Assembly: GCF_024172185.1 (NCBI RefSeq)
Contig: NZ_JAMZEC010000001.1
Coordinates: 2,666,001 to 2,730,000, forward strand
Source of the DNA: Nonomuraea roseoviolacea subsp. carminata
GTDB lineage: Bacteria; Actinomycetota; Actinomycetes; Streptosporangiales; Streptosporangiaceae
Direction: 5' to 3'
DNA length: 64,000 nt
In this document: piece by piece, positions 26,630 to 36,053 of the stretch
Layout of the letters: each line of letters opens with the position of its first letter
Position numbering within the stretch: the stretch's first letter is position 1
Made by a program: the position numbers and the translations under genes
The notes under the pieces: model-generated
Database searches by the model: none
Told to the model about the DNA's origin: nothing
Seen by the model: only the letters and a program-made list of their open reading frames with translations

Positions 26630-26665
26630 AACGCCCGACCGGAGTGATCTCCGATCGGGCGTTTT
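26630..26665. terminator. Strong bidirectional terminator between int fragment and tRNA
   Basis: AACGCCCGA-C-CGGAG, loop TGAT, then CTCCG-A-TCGGGCGTT and a TT tail: 14 pairs with one mismatch. It separates the integrase remnant from the tRNA-Thr/rlmB side. Confidence 0.85.
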
Positions 26666-26679
26666 CCCTGTTCAGGGCT

Positions 26680-26699
26680 AGAGCCGACGAGGGGAATCG
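26680..26699. other. Right attachment-site copy, inside the intact tRNA-Thr
   Basis: Identical over 20 bases to 17737-17756. It overlaps the 3' end of the tRNA gene, so integration restored a full tRNA here and left the duplicate at the far end. Confidence 0.75.
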
Positions 26700-26754
26700 A
26701 ACCCCTGACCTTCTGTTTACAAGACAGATGCTCTGCCGATTGAGCTACGTCGGC
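26682..26754 (-). tRNA. tRNA-Thr (anticodon TGT)
   Basis: The cloverleaf folds fully: acceptor GCCGACG/CGTCGGC, D-arm GCTC/GAGC, anticodon stem TCTGT/ACAGA with loop CTTGTAA (anticodon TGT), and T-arm AGGGG/CCCCT with loop TTCGATT. CCA is not encoded. Its 3' end serves as the integration site of the neighbouring element. Confidence 0.95.
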
Positions 26755-26774
26755 ACGGCCTACCAGTGTAGAGC

Positions 26775-27740
26775 CTAGCGACGCCTGTGACGAGCGACCT
26801 CGTACAGCGTCACTCCCGCCGCCACACCCGCGTTCAGCGACTCCGCCGCCGCGCGCATCGGGATGCGGGCCACCACGTCGCAGTGCTCGCGCACCAGCCG
26901 GGACAGCCCCTTGCCCTCCGAGCCGACGACGATCACGAGGGGTTCGGTGAGCAGGTCGACGTCGCCGATGTCGGTGCGGCCCTCGCCGTCCAGGCCGATC
27001 ACGAACAGGCCGGCATCGCGGTACTCGCGCAGCGCGGCCGTGAGGTTGGCGGCGCGGGCCACCCGGAGGTTGGCGAGCGTCCCCGCGGACGTCTTCCAGG
27101 CGCCGCCCGTGACGCCCGCAGAGCGGCGCGAGGGGATGAGCAGGCCGTGCGCCCCGAACGCGGTGGCCGAGCGGGCGATGGCGCCCAGGTTGCGCGGGTC
27201 GGTCACGCCGTCGAGGGCGACGATGAGCGGCGGCTCGGCCGCGTCCTGGGCGAGTTCGACCAGCTCGGACGGGTGCGCATAGTCGTAGGCCGGGATCTGG
27301 AGCACGAGGCCCTGGTGCACGGCGCCGTCGGTGAGGCGGTCGAGCTTGTCGCGCGAGGACTCCAGCAGCGCGATGCCGCGCTCGGTCGCGGTCTTGATGG
27401 CGTCGCGGACGCGATCGTCGTTGTCGATGCGCTGCGCGACGTACAGGGCGCTGGCCGGCACCCCGGCGAGCAGCGCCTCCAGCACCGGGTTGCGACCGCC
27501 GATGTACTCGGGCGCGTCCTCCGAACGCCTCTGCCGCGTCGCGGCCGGGCGCCGCCCGCCGCCGCCCCGCTCCTCGCGGGCGACACGTTCGGCTCGCGCC
27601 TTGTCCTTGTACCAGTGGCGCATCTCGGCGGGCGGGGTCGCGCCCCGGCCCTCCAGGCCCCGGCGGACCTGACCTCCGGTGCCCTTGGTCGGGCCCTTCT
27701 TCTTCGCGGGCCTGCCCGACGCCCTACCACCAGCTGCCAT
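26775..27740 (-). CDS. rlmB: 23S rRNA 2'-O-methyltransferase (RlmB/TrmH family)
   Basis: SPOUT-class enzyme that methylates a guanosine in the peptidyl-transferase region of 23S rRNA. 321 residues: a basic N-terminal tail, the substrate-binding domain (YIGGRNPVLEALLAGVPASA), then the SPOUT domain with LDGVTDPRNLGAIARSATAF, VVGSEGKGLSRLVREHCDVV and the knot motif IPMRAAAESLNAGVAAGVTL. MAAGGRASGRP at 27740 is the best start. It usually follows cysS in actinomycetes; here the two are 6 kb apart. Confidence 0.94.
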   Translation of the reverse strand: MAAGGRASGRPAKKKGPTKGTGGQVRRGLEGRGATPPAEMRHWYKDKARAERVAREERGGGGRRPAATRQRRSEDAPEYIGGRNPVLEALLAGVPASALYVAQRIDNDDRVRDAIKTATERGIALLESSRDKLDRLTDGAVHQGLVLQIPAYDYAHPSELVELAQDAAEPPLIVALDGVTDPRNLGAIARSATAFGAHGLLIPSRRSAGVTGGAWKTSAGTLANLRVARAANLTAALREYRDAGLFVIGLDGEGRTDIGDVDLLTEPLVIVVGSEGKGLSRLVREHCDVVARIPMRAAAESLNAGVAAGVTLYEVARHRRR

Positions 27741-27970
27741 GCCATCAAGGGTACTGGCGGGCACGGCCCACTCATGCCCGTCCGGTTTCGTCCTGTTCGG
27801 CCGGCGCACGGGCGGCTCCGGGTTGCTCCACATCTCGGGACTCCGGGCTGATTCAAGTTCCGGGACTTCGAGTTGCTCAAGTCCCGGGCTCCGGTTTACT
27901 CGGGTGCCTGGGGCGACAGGTACTCGCGTGCCCCGCTGCGAAAGGTTCCTCCGGAGTCCGGGTTTCGGCG

Positions 27971-28660
27971 TCAGGCTTCCTGCGCCGCCTGCTCGTACCG
28001 GGACTGCGGCTGGGGCAGCCGGAACAGCGTCTTCAGCCTCCCGACCGCGTCCGCGTCCCCCGACACCCGTACGACCTCGTGCCTGATGGCGTCCGCCAGC
28101 GTCCGCTCCCCCGCGGCGAGCTCAGCCAGCGTCTCGTCGTCCATCTCGATCACGGCGTCCGGCCGCTGCGCCGCCCCCAGCACAGTCTCGATCGTCCCGT
28201 CCTCGACCCGGGCGTAGAAGACTTCGTCCGCGATCCGGAACTCGAACACCGCCCGCGCCCCTGACGCCGCCTCCGCGTCGAAGCAGGCCCGCAGTCCGAG
28301 CACTGCCCAGCCGGCGCGGAACGCCTCGTCGTCGCGGCGCTCGCCCATGGCCCACTTCATCCCCCACCGCGCGAGCGCGAGCACCGCGGGGCCCAGCTCG
28401 GCGCCGGCCTGCGTCAGGGCGTACGCGGGGGTGCGGGCGGGCGCCGGCAGCACGACCTTGCGCGCCAGGCCCTCGCGTTCGAGGTGCTTCAGCCGGGCCG
28501 CGAGCAGCCCCGTGCCGAGACCGCGCAGGCTGCTCTGCAGGTCGCCGAAGCGCTTGGGCCCCGTCAGGAGCTCGCGCACGAGCAGCAGCGTCCAGCGCTC
28601 CCCCACGATGTCGAGGGTGCGGGCCGTCGCGCAGAACTGGTTGTACGTCCGCTGATCCAC
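27971..28660 (-). CDS. HxlR family regulator with SCP2-like C-terminal domain
   Basis: 229 residues. The winged helix covers about the first 110 (YNQFCATARTLDIVGERWTL, FGDLQSSLRGLGTGLLAARL, YALTQAGAELGPAVLALARW). Residues 120-215 form an SCP2/sterol-carrier-like domain (FRIADEVFYARVEDGTIETV, DAVIEMDDETLAELAAGERT), which may bind a hydrophobic ligand. It is immediately upstream of, and co-directional with, the alpha/beta hydrolase stop; its start is near 28660. Confidence 0.9.
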   Translation of the reverse strand: MDQRTYNQFCATARTLDIVGERWTLLLVRELLTGPKRFGDLQSSLRGLGTGLLAARLKHLEREGLARKVVLPAPARTPAYALTQAGAELGPAVLALARWGMKWAMGERRDDEAFRAGWAVLGLRACFDAEAASGARAVFEFRIADEVFYARVEDGTIETVLGAAQRPDAVIEMDDETLAELAAGERTLADAIRHEVVRVSGDADAVGRLKTLFRLPQPQSRYEQAAQEA

Positions 28661-28664
28661 TTCT

Positions 28665-29759
28665 TCACTGTAGCTCTGGCGCTTCCTGATTCTGAACCTG
28701 CGGGATGTCGAGAAGGTAGCGCGCGACCGTCTCCGGATCCGTGACCATCAGGTCGTGCGGCCCGTCAACGGGCACCGTCCGATACCCGAGCTTCTCGGCC
28801 AGCCGGTCGAAGGGAAGGCTCTGCGGGACGCAGTAGAGGGCGGTGCCCGGGACCAGGTCCACGGCGCCGGTGAGGGTGGTCGTGTCGGTGAACGTACGGA
28901 GCGGGTGGGGACGCAACCGATCCCGGACCCACTCGACGTCATCGGGGTCGGTGACGCCGTACATCGCGGGCGCCGGCGCGGGGATGAGCCCGTTCTCGTC
29001 CGCGGCGGCGCGGATCTTGTCCGCGAACGCCTCGGGCGCCAGGGTGAACAGTCCCGCCCCGTCCGGGCCTACCCAGGCGTCGATCAGGATGAGGTGCTCG
29101 ACGCGTTCGGGGCGGCGGTCGGCGGCCTGCCGTACGACGAGGCCGGCGTAGCTGTGGCCCACGAGGACGACACGGTCGTGGTGTTCGGGGGCGGTTGTTC
29201 CCGGTGTCGGTGGGACTCTTCGTGGGTTGTCCGCCCGGGTTTGTGAGAGAGCCGCGGCTGTCGGTGGGGTGTGGGCGGGCGCTCCTCGCGTCGTACGTGC
29301 GGGGGTCTCCGGTGAAGGCGCGAGCGTCCGCGGGGAGGTTGTGGGGGTGCCCGGGGCGGCGGTGTCGGATCCGGGTGCGGGTGCATGAGGCGCGGCCCGA
29401 TCGAGGGGCGGCGCGTCGCCGCCTGGCGCAGGTGTCTCGGATACCGCCGGGATGTCCGGGGCGGCGGTGTTGGATCCGGTTTCGGGTGTATGAGGGGCGG
29501 CCTGATCGAGGTGCGGTGCGTCGCCGCTTGGCGCAGGCGTCTCGGATGCGGTGTCGTGCGCGGGCGCGGCGAAGGTGGGCTCCTCAAGTGCGTCCAGCGC
29601 CTCGATCACCTGCTGTACGTGCTCGTCCAGCCCGGTGGCGGGCGTGGCGGCGAGGTCGATCGTGACGGTGCGGGCACCGGCTCGTTCGAGCAGCGGCACG
29701 ACGCGATCCCAGGCCGTGGGGCCGTGCCAGGCGCCGGGCACGAGGACGTACGTGGTCAT
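28665..29759 (-). CDS. Alpha/beta hydrolase with a 130-residue low-complexity insertion
   Basis: 364 residues. The fold is of the MhpC/salicylate-esterase-like type: MTTYVLVPGAWHGPTAWDRV at the start, nucleophile Ser203 in VLVGHSYAGLVV, and His in DGPHDLMVTDPE. Between the first helix (about residue 60) and the strand before the nucleophile (about 192) lies a Pro/Ala/Thr-rich stretch of about 130 residues, not present in normal members (about 235 residues). It includes two copies of a 35-residue unit, residues 72-106 and 107-141 (each starting SETPAP). The core residues are intact. ATG 29759 is preferred over 29819. Confidence 0.85.
   Translation of the reverse strand: MTTYVLVPGAWHGPTAWDRVVPLLERAGARTVTIDLAATPATGLDEHVQQVIEALDALEEPTFAAPAHDTASETPAPSGDAPHLDQAAPHTPETGSNTAAPDIPAVSETPAPGGDAPPLDRAAPHAPAPGSDTAAPGTPTTSPRTLAPSPETPARTTRGAPAHTPPTAAALSQTRADNPRRVPPTPGTTAPEHHDRVVLVGHSYAGLVVRQAADRRPERVEHLILIDAWVGPDGAGLFTLAPEAFADKIRAAADENGLIPAPAPAMYGVTDPDDVEWVRDRLRPHPLRTFTDTTTLTGAVDLVPGTALYCVPQSLPFDRLAEKLGYRTVPVDGPHDLMVTDPETVARYLLDIPQVQNQEAPELQ
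29337..29546. repeat. 105-bp tandem duplication inside the hydrolase gene
   Basis: Two adjacent 105-bp units encode 35-residue repeats that differ at about ten positions. In frame; Pro/Ala-rich, acidic, probably disordered. Confidence 0.75.
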
Positions 29760-29811
29760 GATGGTGTTCCTTCCCGTCGTCGGCGTGTCTCGGTTCCTGG
29801 CGGCGGCTTGG

Positions 29812-31347
29812 CTACGCATGGCGTACGAGGGGCAGCACCTGGGCGGCGAACCCCTCCAGCGCCGCTCGGTGATCGTCCACGGCCAGCCTGATCACCACGT
29901 GGCGCGCCCCGGCTTCCCCATACGCCTGGAGCCAGGCGGCGGCGTCCTTGGGCGTCCCGGCGAACATGGCCTGGATGCCCTCCACGACTTCCCGGGGTGC
30001 GTTGTAGTAGCGCTCGATGCTGGTACGGAGGCGGAGGCGGGCCCGGTCGGGGTCGTCGTCCAGGCAGAGGGTGGCGTAGAGGGCGGGGGTCGGGGCCAGG
30101 GCGGGGGTCGGGGCGGCTTGCACGTCCCGGATGCTTCGATCGCCCGGCACGCCCAGAGCGCGTGGAGCGCCAAGGTCGCTGCGGTTCTCACGGTCGCTGA
30201 GGCGGCCGCGGTCGCGGTGGCGGCTTGGGCCGCGTGGGTCCAGCCGGTCGCCCAAGGTGCTCTGGTCGTTTCCGTTGCTGCCGCTTACGACCCTTTGGTC
30301 GTATGGGTTGCTTCCGTGGCTACTGTCCCCGCGGTCGCTTGATTCGTATGAGCCGCGTAGACCGCGCAGATCGGGTGAGTCGCGTAGGTCGCGTTCGCTT
30401 GAGCGTGCGTCGTCACCAAGCCGCTTCATGTGCGACGACTGGGACGTGTTCTGATGGTCGGGGCGGAGAGCGCCCCGCCTCGACGGATCGTCTTCCCCCT
30501 GTGCTCCCGGGTCGTGGAAGGTCGGCGCGTCCAGAAGGGCTGACCGTGCTGAGGTGATGGACGTCCATTCGGCGGCGTACGTCCGGTGGTCGGGCGGATA
30601 CGGGAGCCAGCCGTCCGCCATCCTCGCGACGCGCCGCAGCGCGGCGTCGGAGCCGCCTCCCGCCAGCCAGATCGGCGGGCCTCCCCGCCGGGCCGGTCTC
30701 GGGGCGAGGCGCACGTCGTTGAAGGCGAAGTGTGTCCCCTGGTACGAGACCTCGTCCTCGTTCCAGAGGCGACGCATGGCGTGGATGGCCTCCTCCATGC
30801 GGCTGACCCGGCGCTTGAAGCCGACTCCGATCGCCTCGAACTGGGCCTCGGTGTTCGGGGTCGGGAAACCGGCGCCCATGCCCGCCACCAGGCGCCCTCC
30901 GGACATGAGGTCCAGCGTGGCCAGTTGGTGGGCGAGCAGAATCGGGTGCCGCAGAGCCGGCAGCAGAACCGCTGTACCGAGCGTGACGCGCTCGGTGAGC
31001 GCCGCGGCGGCCGCCAGCACGAGCAGCGGATCGGCACGCGGACGCGTTACGGGGCTGTCCCCCGCCCAGACCGAGTCGAAGCCCAGTTCCTCGGCCAACC
31101 GCGCCTGATCGATCAGGGAGGTGAGGTCGCGATGATCCATGACCACCCAGTCGCGGGTCGGGAGCAGGTAGCCGATCCGCAGCTCAGCGGCTTGGGACGG
31201 AGTCACGCCGGACGCTTCGTCGGGTGATGTGCCGGGGGTTTCACGGAGCGGCCTGTTGGCAGGCGCGTCGCCCGCCCTGGCCGACGCTCCCGCCGTAGCC
31301 GCGTCCGGCGCGTCGGGGGGCCGGTTGCTGTCCTTGCTGTCGCCCAT
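29812..31347 (-). CDS. LLM-class flavin/F420-dependent oxidoreductase with a 150-residue insertion
   Basis: 511 residues, against about 300-330 for the family. The TIM-barrel core is readable: RIGYLLPTRDWVVMDHRDLT, RLAEELGFDSVWAGDSPVTR, RVTLGTAVLLPALRHPILLA, LDLMSGGRLVAGMGAGFPTP and IWLAGGGSDAALRRVARMAD. After SITSARS (about 268) a disordered Asp/Arg/Ser/Gly-rich stretch of about 150 residues intervenes before the core resumes at ALYATLCLDDDPDRARLRLR. The first 55 residues are also disordered. GAGGGAG precedes the ATG. Confidence 0.87.
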   Translation of the reverse strand: MGDSKDSNRPPDAPDAATAGASARAGDAPANRPLRETPGTSPDEASGVTPSQAAELRIGYLLPTRDWVVMDHRDLTSLIDQARLAEELGFDSVWAGDSPVTRPRADPLLVLAAAAALTERVTLGTAVLLPALRHPILLAHQLATLDLMSGGRLVAGMGAGFPTPNTEAQFEAIGVGFKRRVSRMEEAIHAMRRLWNEDEVSYQGTHFAFNDVRLAPRPARRGGPPIWLAGGGSDAALRRVARMADGWLPYPPDHRTYAAEWTSITSARSALLDAPTFHDPGAQGEDDPSRRGALRPDHQNTSQSSHMKRLGDDARSSERDLRDSPDLRGLRGSYESSDRGDSSHGSNPYDQRVVSGSNGNDQSTLGDRLDPRGPSRHRDRGRLSDRENRSDLGAPRALGVPGDRSIRDVQAAPTPALAPTPALYATLCLDDDPDRARLRLRTSIERYYNAPREVVEGIQAMFAGTPKDAAAWLQAYGEAGARHVVIRLAVDDHRAALEGFAAQVLPLVRHA

Positions 31348-32177
31348 GACGCTCCCTCTCTCACTCCAAGGTTTGAGCCGATGTGGTGATCTTAAGTGTA
31401 TGCTTCTTGATTTTGAAGTACTAGCTTGCAAATCAGGTAGACACTCATACATGTCCATGGTGAGCGGAGCCCAGGGAGGGAGCCGCAGCGTGGCACGCGC
31501 CTGTCGGGAACAATCCGCAGGTCGAAGGCTGTTGATAGATGCTGTGGGTGGTGCCGGAGGTCGGCCGCGACACCTCATCACCTTGCCTCTGCGCGGCGCC
31601 GGTGAGCCTCTGACCGGGCACCACGCTTGAGAGGCCGTCCAGCCTTTCACCCCTGTGGACGGTTCTGGCGATCGCCGGACACCAGCGCGGGGACTGGCGA
31701 GGGTGCCGCTCGGCTTGGGGCCGTTCTGCCGGCCCAAGTGTGAGGGCTGGGCAAGGGGCGGCGGCTCCATGCAGGTGTCCGCCGAATGCAGCGTGAGAGC
31801 CGAACACGTCTAAGGACAGGGGCGAGCCGCGGCGCGCGGTCGAGATCCGCCCTGAAGGGCGAACCGGGTCGCGGGGCGACGAGCGCACTTACCGACCGGC
31901 ACGGACATTGACGAAACCCGGTTTTTCGGCGGCCGGGGCACCAGCGTGGGTTGACTGCTCCAGGCGGAGGCAATGGGGCTTCAGCATGGGCTTCGCATGA
32001 AGCCCGGGATGGCTGGAGGGTGACTCGGCGTCAACGGGTTGCGTTCACGCGTTTGGCGATGGGCCCACAGCCCGACGGCCACAACAAGTCGGCAAATGGG
32101 GCAGATATTACTAATTCTTCACTGAAGCCACTCCGAGCAGGAGGCGTCGGTAGACGAGACCATCAGGAAGGTCATTT
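31348..32177. other. 830-bp intergenic region without a convincing gene
   Basis: Holds the promoters of the divergent LLM oxidoreductase and hemerythrin genes. 31380-31450 is clearly richer in A+T than its surroundings. A hairpin with arms GGGCTTCA/TGAAGCCC is at 31976-32005. Frames here lack recognisable motifs. AGGAAGG precedes the hemerythrin-gene ATG. Confidence 0.45.
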
Positions 32178-33413
32178 ATGACGTACATCGACAAGAACGG
32201 CGGTGTGAGCGTCGCGCGTCATGCGCACGAAAGCTCACAGCTGTCGGATGAGAGGTTCGAAGACGAAAGGCACGCACAGAAAAGGGTCGCGGACGCGAGG
32301 CTTTCCGACGAAAGAGTCAGGGCGGGAGGCGGCTCAGGCCACAGCGACCCTGACCAGGCCGATCCAGGCAAGCGTGTCGCAGGTCAGGTCGGTCCAGGCA
32401 GGCGCGGTCCGGGCCAGCGCGTCGCAGGCCAGGCCGGTCCAGGCCAGGGCGTCGCAGGCCAGGCCGGTCCAGGCCAGGGCGTCGCAGGTCAGAAAGCCGC
32501 AGGCCGTCATGCCACAGGCCGGCACGCGACAGACCGGAACGTCGCGGGCCACAACTCAGGTGGCGCGGATGTCACCGTCCCCCGGCTCGTACATCGTTCC
32601 CTGCGCGACGACCTCCACAGGCTGGCCGACGTGATCGGCGGGCTGGCGGACGCCGTCAAGGCGAGCGCCGTGCCGCCGGTCTCCTTGGTCGTGGCCGACT
32701 CCGCGCCCACTGCTGCGAGCGGTATGGAGCGGGCGGCACAGGCATCCCCGGCCGCCCCGTCCAAGCGCACGCTTGGCGTCTCTGTCTCGTCCCAGCAGAC
32801 GTCGAGGGCGGCTGCGCCCTCCCAGCGGGCGCCGGAGGTGCCGCTGGTGTCCCGGCGGCGGGCTGTGGCCGTGCGGGACTACATCACACTCCTCTGCGAG
32901 GAGATGGATCGGCATCACGAGTGCGCGGAGCGGATCCTGTGGCCGATCCTGTCCGAGTCCGCCGGCGCCGCCATCGACATACGTCCGTATCTGGAGAGCC
33001 GCGACGCCCTGACGCCGATCGTGGCGGGGCTGCGGGCGGCGGCCGACCAGTTCGTGGACGATCCTGAGGCGGGCGCGGCGCTGCTCGCCGCGCTGCTGCG
33101 GGTGGTCAGGGACCGGATCGACGAGCACGTCGACCACCTGGACCAGGACGTCCTGCCGCTGATCACCCGGTACGTCTCCGCCGAGGACTACGCGGTGGCC
33201 ACGCGGCGGATGCGCTCCACCATCGCCCCGCACCGTGTCCCCTGGGTGCTGCCCTGGGCGGCCCGGCTGGCGACCCCGGAGGAGCGCCACCGGCTCATGC
33301 GCGAGGCGGGGGTGGGCAGGCGGGCGCTGCTGGCGATGTCCGGGCGGGCGTACGCGCGGCTGGAGCGTCGTGTGTTCGGCCCCGCGATCAGGCACTCGCA
33401 CCTCTGCCCCTGA
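32178..33413 (+). CDS. Hemerythrin-domain protein with repeats and an internal insertion
   Basis: 411 residues. A four-helix hemerythrin-like domain binds a di-iron centre or senses oxygen/NO. Helix 1 is HRSLRDDLHRLADVIGGLAD, helix 2 YITLLCEEMDRHHECAERIL (HH..E ligands), and helix 4 RIDEHVDHLDQDVLPLI (H...D ligands). Residues 162-226 (Pro/Ala/Ser-rich) interrupt the domain between helices 1 and 2. Residues 58-125 are a Gly/Gln/Arg repeat region with RVAGQAGPGQ-type units. The first 50 residues are polar and charged. Confidence 0.82.
   Translation: MTYIDKNGGVSVARHAHESSQLSDERFEDERHAQKRVADARLSDERVRAGGGSGHSDPDQADPGKRVAGQVGPGRRGPGQRVAGQAGPGQGVAGQAGPGQGVAGQKAAGRHATGRHATDRNVAGHNSGGADVTVPRLVHRSLRDDLHRLADVIGGLADAVKASAVPPVSLVVADSAPTAASGMERAAQASPAAPSKRTLGVSVSSQQTSRAAAPSQRAPEVPLVSRRRAVAVRDYITLLCEEMDRHHECAERILWPILSESAGAAIDIRPYLESRDALTPIVAGLRAAADQFVDDPEAGAALLAALLRVVRDRIDEHVDHLDQDVLPLITRYVSAEDYAVATRRMRSTIAPHRVPWVLPWAARLATPEERHRLMREAGVGRRALLAMSGRAYARLERRVFGPAIRHSHLCP
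32419..32489. repeat. 30-bp tandem repeat in the hemerythrin gene
   Basis: Units start at 32419, 32449 and 32479 (GCGTCGCAGG...). The first two are identical over 30 bp, and the third decays after a few bases. They encode 10-residue VAGQAGPGQ-type repeats. Related but diverged units extend upstream to about 32370. Confidence 0.85.
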
Positions 33414-33704
33414 CCGCGACCGCCACCTGACAGGCGGATCTCCCGGTTGCCGAGGCTTCGCCGCCTCGGGCGGTCGCGTCGTCTGGCTCCTCCCAGTCCT
33501 CACGTGTCGGGAGGTGGCAGGGCAGGCCGGGGCCGTCCGCAGCAGGACGGGGAGCTGCGCCGGGGCGACAGCGATGCACAGCCCGTACAGCAGCCCGGCG
33601 GATACCTGCCCGGACGGGCTGGGCGCGCGCCAAGAGCCAAGCCCGACAGAGAGCAGGCCGGACGATAAGACGATAAGCAGGCGCGCCGAAGAGTACGCAG
33701 GGCG

Positions 33705-33880
33705 CGGAGTAAGCGGGGCGCGGAGCGAACACGGCCCGGAGCGAACAGGGCCCGGAGCAAGCAGGACCCGGAGCGAACACGGCCCGGAGCAAGCAGGGCC
33801 CGGAGCAAGCAGGGCCCGGAGCAAGCAGGGCCCGGAGCAAGCAGGACAGAGACCGAACGGGCCAGAGAGCGAACAGGGCA
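33705..33880. repeat. 16-bp tandem array, 9 good units plus 2 decayed
   Basis: Units begin at 33705, 33721, 33737, 33753, 33769, 33785, 33801, 33817 and 33833. The commonest form is CGGAGCAAGCAGGGCC. Two degenerate units follow to 33880. Because 16 is not a multiple of three, the array is not coding. It lies in the 580-bp spacer between two converging genes (hemerythrin and cysS), which otherwise shows no gene. Confidence 0.9.
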
Positions 33881-33994
33881 AGGCGCGTGCGAGAGCCCCC
33901 GCCGTCAGCCGCAGAAAGCCCGCTCAGCACCCACGCAAAAGCCCGGACGCTCCCCCGAAGGAACGCCCGGGCCCATACGCGCGAAGCCGAAAGC

Positions 33995-35386
<1,392 letters not shown>

Positions 35387-35430
35387 GAAGGAAAGGCTAA
35401 CGCCTCAGCCACGCTCACATGCCGAATAAA

Positions 35431-35817
35431 TCACCCTCGCAGGATGACGCGCTCCGGAGTGACCCTGACGATCAGCCTCCGGGTGCCCGGCGCGTCCTCC
35501 CACGGCTGCCCCATGTACTTGTGCGAGAGCTCCTGGATGAGCTTGCCCTCCGGGTCCTCCTCCAGCGTGACGCGACCGCGCACCTCGGCGTACCGGTAGG
35601 GGTTGGCGGGGTCGATCACGAGCAGGCTGGTGCGCGGGTCCCGCTCGAAGTTGCGCGGCTTCACGCGTCCGGCGGCGGTCGAGAACAGCACGTCGTTTCT
35701 GTCCGTACGCACCCAGACGACTGTGCTCTGGGGCGATCCATCCGCGTTCAGGCTGGTCACCGTCGCGTAGTTGGGTCCGTCGAACAGCTCGCGCACGGCG
35801 TCGGAAAGCTCGGCCAT
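35431..35817 (-). CDS. PPOX-class (pyridoxamine-oxidase-like) F420/flavin-binding protein
   Basis: 128 residues forming a split beta-barrel as in Rv1155-type F420-dependent enzymes: NYATVTSLNADGSPQSTVVW, VLFSTAAGRVKPRNFERDPR, TSLLVIDPANPYRYAEVRGR and PGTRRLIVRVTPERVILRG. A GAGGAG site lies upstream of the ATG. The substrate cannot be predicted. Confidence 0.88.
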   Translation of the reverse strand: MAELSDAVRELFDGPNYATVTSLNADGSPQSTVVWVRTDRNDVLFSTAAGRVKPRNFERDPRTSLLVIDPANPYRYAEVRGRVTLEEDPEGKLIQELSHKYMGQPWEDAPGTRRLIVRVTPERVILRG

Positions 35818-36053
35818 GGTCTCCTCCTCGATCAGTCGTGAACGCCATCAGCATCCAGGCAGGGGCCGCCCTCCTCGGACGACCGGGATGCCGCCTTTGG
35901 TCTGACCCCTGAATCCCACCACAGGTTTTCCTCTCTCCAGAGCGGGAGGTGGATGGTGCTGTCACACTCATCGTGTGGCTGGCAGGGTGCGCACCTCCGA
36001 CGCGGCGTCTGACGTATGCCCGCGCGGGACGCGGCGCCACATCCGAACACGGT

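Larger units (their letters stand above)
17737..26699. mobile_element. Decayed integrated element (prophage/ICE remnant) at tRNA-Thr
   Basis: About 9.0 kb bounded by the 20-bp direct repeat described above. An integrase C-terminus lies next to the intact tRNA end, which is where int is expected. The inside holds phage-type structural pseudogenes, two IS types, a Panacea antitoxin pair, an HxlR/oxidoreductase pair and a CAP protein. Loss of most of int and the many stop codons and frameshifts show that it can no longer move by itself. The NDH-2 side and the RlmB side are normal chromosome. Confidence 0.72.

Noticed and set aside
31445..31888. Minus-strand frame of 147 codons in the LLM-hemerythrin spacer
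   Set aside because: No motif, unusual composition and no ribosome site; treated as non-coding.
33705..33880. 16-bp array as a CRISPR array
   Set aside because: Units are directly adjacent with no spacers and are too short.
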